A stretch of 64,000 nt of DNA, taken from NCBI RefSeq assembly GCF_003583925.1, contig NZ_QYCN01000004.1, positions 58,419 to 122,418 of the forward strand, written 5' to 3'. The stretch is from Hymenobacter rubripertinctus. Lineage in GTDB: Bacteria > Bacteroidota > Bacteroidia > Cytophagales > Hymenobacteraceae. A program made the position numbers and the translations under genes. Within the stretch, counting starts at the first letter, position 1, and every line of letters begins with the position of its first letter. Below the pieces are notes generated by a model that was not told where the DNA came from, did not search any database, and was given only the letters and a program-made list of their open reading frames with translations. Below are positions 62,011 to 64,000 of this stretch, piece by piece.

Positions 62011-64000
62011 ATGTTTCGTTCTCTATTTGCCGCCGGCCTGCTGCTGAGCGCCGGCGCGGCCGTGGCTCAGACCACTGAGCCCGCACCCGCAGCCTCGCGG
62101 GCAGTTGCCGCCGTAACGGGCCGCGTAACCGATGCCGCCACCGGCGAGGCCCTGCCCGGGGCTACCATCTTTTTTCCCGACCTCCGGCAGGCCACGGCCG
62201 CCGACGAGCAGGGCCGCTTCAGCTTTGCCAACCTACCCAAGGGGCGGTTTCTGATGCAGGTGCGCTTCGTGGGCTACTCCACCGTGGCCCGGGTGGTAGA
62301 TACGGGCGCGGGCGCCTCGCTCGACGTGGACCTGGACCCGGCGGCCACCGAAATCGGGCAGGTGGTGGTCACGGGCGTGTCGGCCAGCACCGAGTTGCGC
62401 CGCTCGCCCATCCCGATCAACGTGGTCGACCAGACCCGGCTGCGGCAGACCTCGGCCACCAATGCCGTGGACGCCATTGCCCACACGCCCGGCCTGAGCC
62501 AGCTTACCACCGGGGCCGCCATCGGCAAGCCCGTTATCCGGGGGCTGGGGTCCAACCGCATCATCACCCTGAACAACGGGGCCAAGCAGGAGGGCCAGCA
62601 GTGGGGCGACGAGCACGGCATCGAAATCGACGAATTCAGCATCGATCGGGCCGAAATCATCAAGGGGCCGGGCTCGCTACTGTACGGCTCCGATGGGCTG
62701 GCGGGCGTCATCAACTTTCTGCCCGCCGACCCGGTAGCCGACGGCCGGATTCTGGGTGCGGTGGCGGCTACCTACCAAACCAACAACCGCCAACAGGGCT
62801 ACTCGCTCTGGAACGCAGGCAACCTGAGCGGCCTTAACTGGCAGGTGCGCGGCTCGGGCAAGGTGGCCGGCGACTACCGCAACAAGTACGACGGCCGGGT
62901 GTACAACTCCGGGTTTCGAGAGCTGGACGGCAACGGCTACGTGGGCCTCAACAAAAGCTGGGGCTACTCCCACCTCACCTTCAACAGTTTCAACCAGATT
63001 CTGGGCCTGATTGAGGGCGAACGGGACTCCACCTCAGGCCAGTTTTTGCGCACCAACAGTCTGGGTGAGGAGGCAGTAGTGCCGCGCAACGGCTTTTCGG
63101 GCTACGACCTCGACGTACCCCGCCAGCAAATCAACCATCTGCGCATCGGCACCGATAACAACTTTATTCTGGGCCGGCATCGTCTGACTCTGAACGTGGG
63201 CTGGCAACAGAACCTGCGCCGGGAGTTCGGCAACCCCAGGTTCTACTATGAGAAGTCGTTGTTTTTTCAGCTGCGTACCGTGGACTATGCTGCCCGCTGG
63301 TTTCTGCCCGAGCTAAACGGCTGGAACACTACGTTTGGGGTGAGCGGCATGCAGCAGGCCAACCAGAACAAGGGCGTGGAATACCTGATTCCGGCCTACC
63401 GCCTGCTCGACGGCGGCGTGTTCGGGGTCACCAAGAAGACTTTTGGCAAGCTCGACCTGAGCGGGGGCCTGCGCTACGACCTGCGCCACATTAAGGCCGA
63501 TGCGCTTTACCTCAACGACGAGGAACAGCCGGTGCCGGCCGGGCAGGGCGAAACTAAGTTTGCGGGCTTCAGCAGCAACTTCCGCAACGTGAGCGGCAGC
63601 GTGGGCGGGGCTTATTCGCTGAGCGAGAAGTGGCTGATTAAGGCCAACGCAGCCCGCGGATTCCGGGCGCCCAACATTGCCGAGCTGGGCTCGAACGGCA
63701 AGCACGAGGGCACCGTGCGCTACGAAATCGGGGAGCCTGACCTGAAAGCTGAAACCAGCTTCCAGCTCGACGGCGGCCTGGCCTTCACCTCCGACCACGT
63801 GAGCCTCTCGGCCGACGTGTTTCGTAACCGCATCAGCCACTACATTTTCCCGCGTGTGCTGGGCGCGGCCGGCGGCGGCGGGGCCGATTCGCTCTCGGCG
63901 GAAGGCGACCAAGTGTTCCGCTACGGCCAGGGCGACGCGCGGCTGGCGGGCGGCGAAATCAGCCTCGACCTGCACCCCCACCCGCTGGACTGGCTGCACT
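62011..64000 (+). CDS. TonB-dependent receptor, 3' end beyond the window
   Basis: The first 663 codons of an outer-membrane receptor. Signal peptide FRSLFAAGLLLSAGAAVAQ is followed by a carboxypeptidase-regulatory-like domain (VTGRVTDAATGEALPGATIF, residues about 35-110), the plug (IPINVVDQTRLRQTSATNAV, RAEIIKGPGSLLYGSDGLAG) and beta-barrel strands. The plug segment KPVIRGLGSNRIITLNNGAK, then QEGQQWGDEHG, is like that of metal or haem receptors such as ZnuD relatives. The His-rich gene just upstream supports metal uptake. The frame is open at the window edge, so the C-terminus is missing. Confidence 0.92.
   Translation, partial: MFRSLFAAGLLLSAGAAVAQTTEPAPAASRAVAAVTGRVTDAATGEALPGATIFFPDLRQATAADEQGRFSFANLPKGRFLMQVRFVGYSTVARVVDTGAGASLDVDLDPAATEIGQVVVTGVSASTELRRSPIPINVVDQTRLRQTSATNAVDAIAHTPGLSQLTTGAAIGKPVIRGLGSNRIITLNNGAKQEGQQWGDEHGIEIDEFSIDRAEIIKGPGSLLYGSDGLAGVINFLPADPVADGRILGAVAATYQTNNRQQGYSLWNAGNLSGLNWQVRGSGKVAGDYRNKYDGRVYNSGFRELDGNGYVGLNKSWGYSHLTFNSFNQILGLIEGERDSTSGQFLRTNSLGEEAVVPRNGFSGYDLDVPRQQINHLRIGTDNNFILGRHRLTLNVGWQQNLRREFGNPRFYYEKSLFFQLRTVDYAARWFLPELNGWNTTFGVSGMQQANQNKGVEYLIPAYRLLDGGVFGVTKKTFGKLDLSGGLRYDLRHIKADALYLNDEEQPVPAGQGETKFAGFSSNFRNVSGSVGGAYSLSEKWLIKANAARGFRAPNIAELGSNGKHEGTVRYEIGEPDLKAETSFQLDGGLAFTSDHVSLSADVFRNRISHYIFPRVLGAAGGGGADSLSAEGDQVFRYGQGDARLAGGEISLDLHPHPLDWLH

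Overview
The window looks like a chromosomal piece of a Hymenobacter-like member of the Bacteroidota (Cytophagales). The evidence is a GC-rich, GCC/GGC/CGC-ending codon style, promoters of the TAnnTTTG type with no clear Shine-Dalgarno sequences, a complete gldKLMN type IX secretion/gliding cluster with a SprF/PorP gene, a split F-type ATP synthase operon that lacks atpD and atpC, and many protein families typical of this group. No rRNA, tRNA, CRISPR array, transposase or phage gene was seen.

Layout. 1-4.1 kb: small housekeeping and hypothetical genes (SDR dehydrogenase, HExxH peptidase, NlpC/P60 endopeptidase, YkvA-like protein, an acyl-carrier-like protein without the usual serine). 4.2-11.7 kb: a tripartite RND efflux locus on the minus strand (TetR, TolC, lipoprotein adaptor, RND pump), interrupted by an inverted-repeat-bounded cassette encoding an S23-type four-helix bundle protein. 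12-20.4 kb: ispF, an M28 peptidase, lutB, a three-gene hipBST-like toxin-antitoxin operon, a channel-like protein, L-serine dehydratase and msrB. 20.4-23.5 kb: a visibly more A/T-rich accessory patch holding two related genes of unknown function. 23.5-30.9 kb: nnr, a UbiA-like gene lying between distant inverted repeats, ppa, a PafA-like phosphatase, and an XRE-like gene behind a 42-bp-period array of inverted half-sites. 30.9-37 kb: ATP synthase (atpZ, a small membrane gene, atpB, atpE, atpF, atpH, atpA, atpG). 37-53 kb: SprE/PorW, PBP1A, uvrC, then gldN, gldM, gldL, gldK, SprF, hemD, a DUF4271 protein and a TagO/WecA-like transferase. 54-60.8 kb: lipB with an overlapping partner, yraN, a YwqK-like lipoprotein, htpG, and a small membrane protein with two STAS-like paralogues. 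61-64 kb: a His-rich small exported protein and a TonB-dependent receptor cut by the window end.

The most coherent functional theme is the cell envelope. The SprE lipoprotein, the GldLM proton-driven motor, the GldKN ring and the SprF-type protein form the core of type IX secretion and gliding. Around them sit peptidoglycan synthesis (PBP1A), the undecaprenyl-phosphate sugar transferase, an efflux pump and an outer-membrane receptor.

The non-coding DNA is unusually rich in fold-back elements. They fall into several sequence classes: low-complexity arms of the (A)GCTGTTAGC/GCTAGGAGTTAG type at gene junctions, an A/T-rich version, palindromes starting AAAGGAACGTCATTC, and G/C-rich nested palindromes. 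One class encloses the S23-like gene, and the same class of sequence has become the signal-peptide coding region of the efflux adaptor. I regard this S23 cassette and its repeat family, the hipBST operon, the two unknown paralogues, and the 42-bp operator array as the most interesting items. Coordinates and motifs were read by eye; no database search was run.
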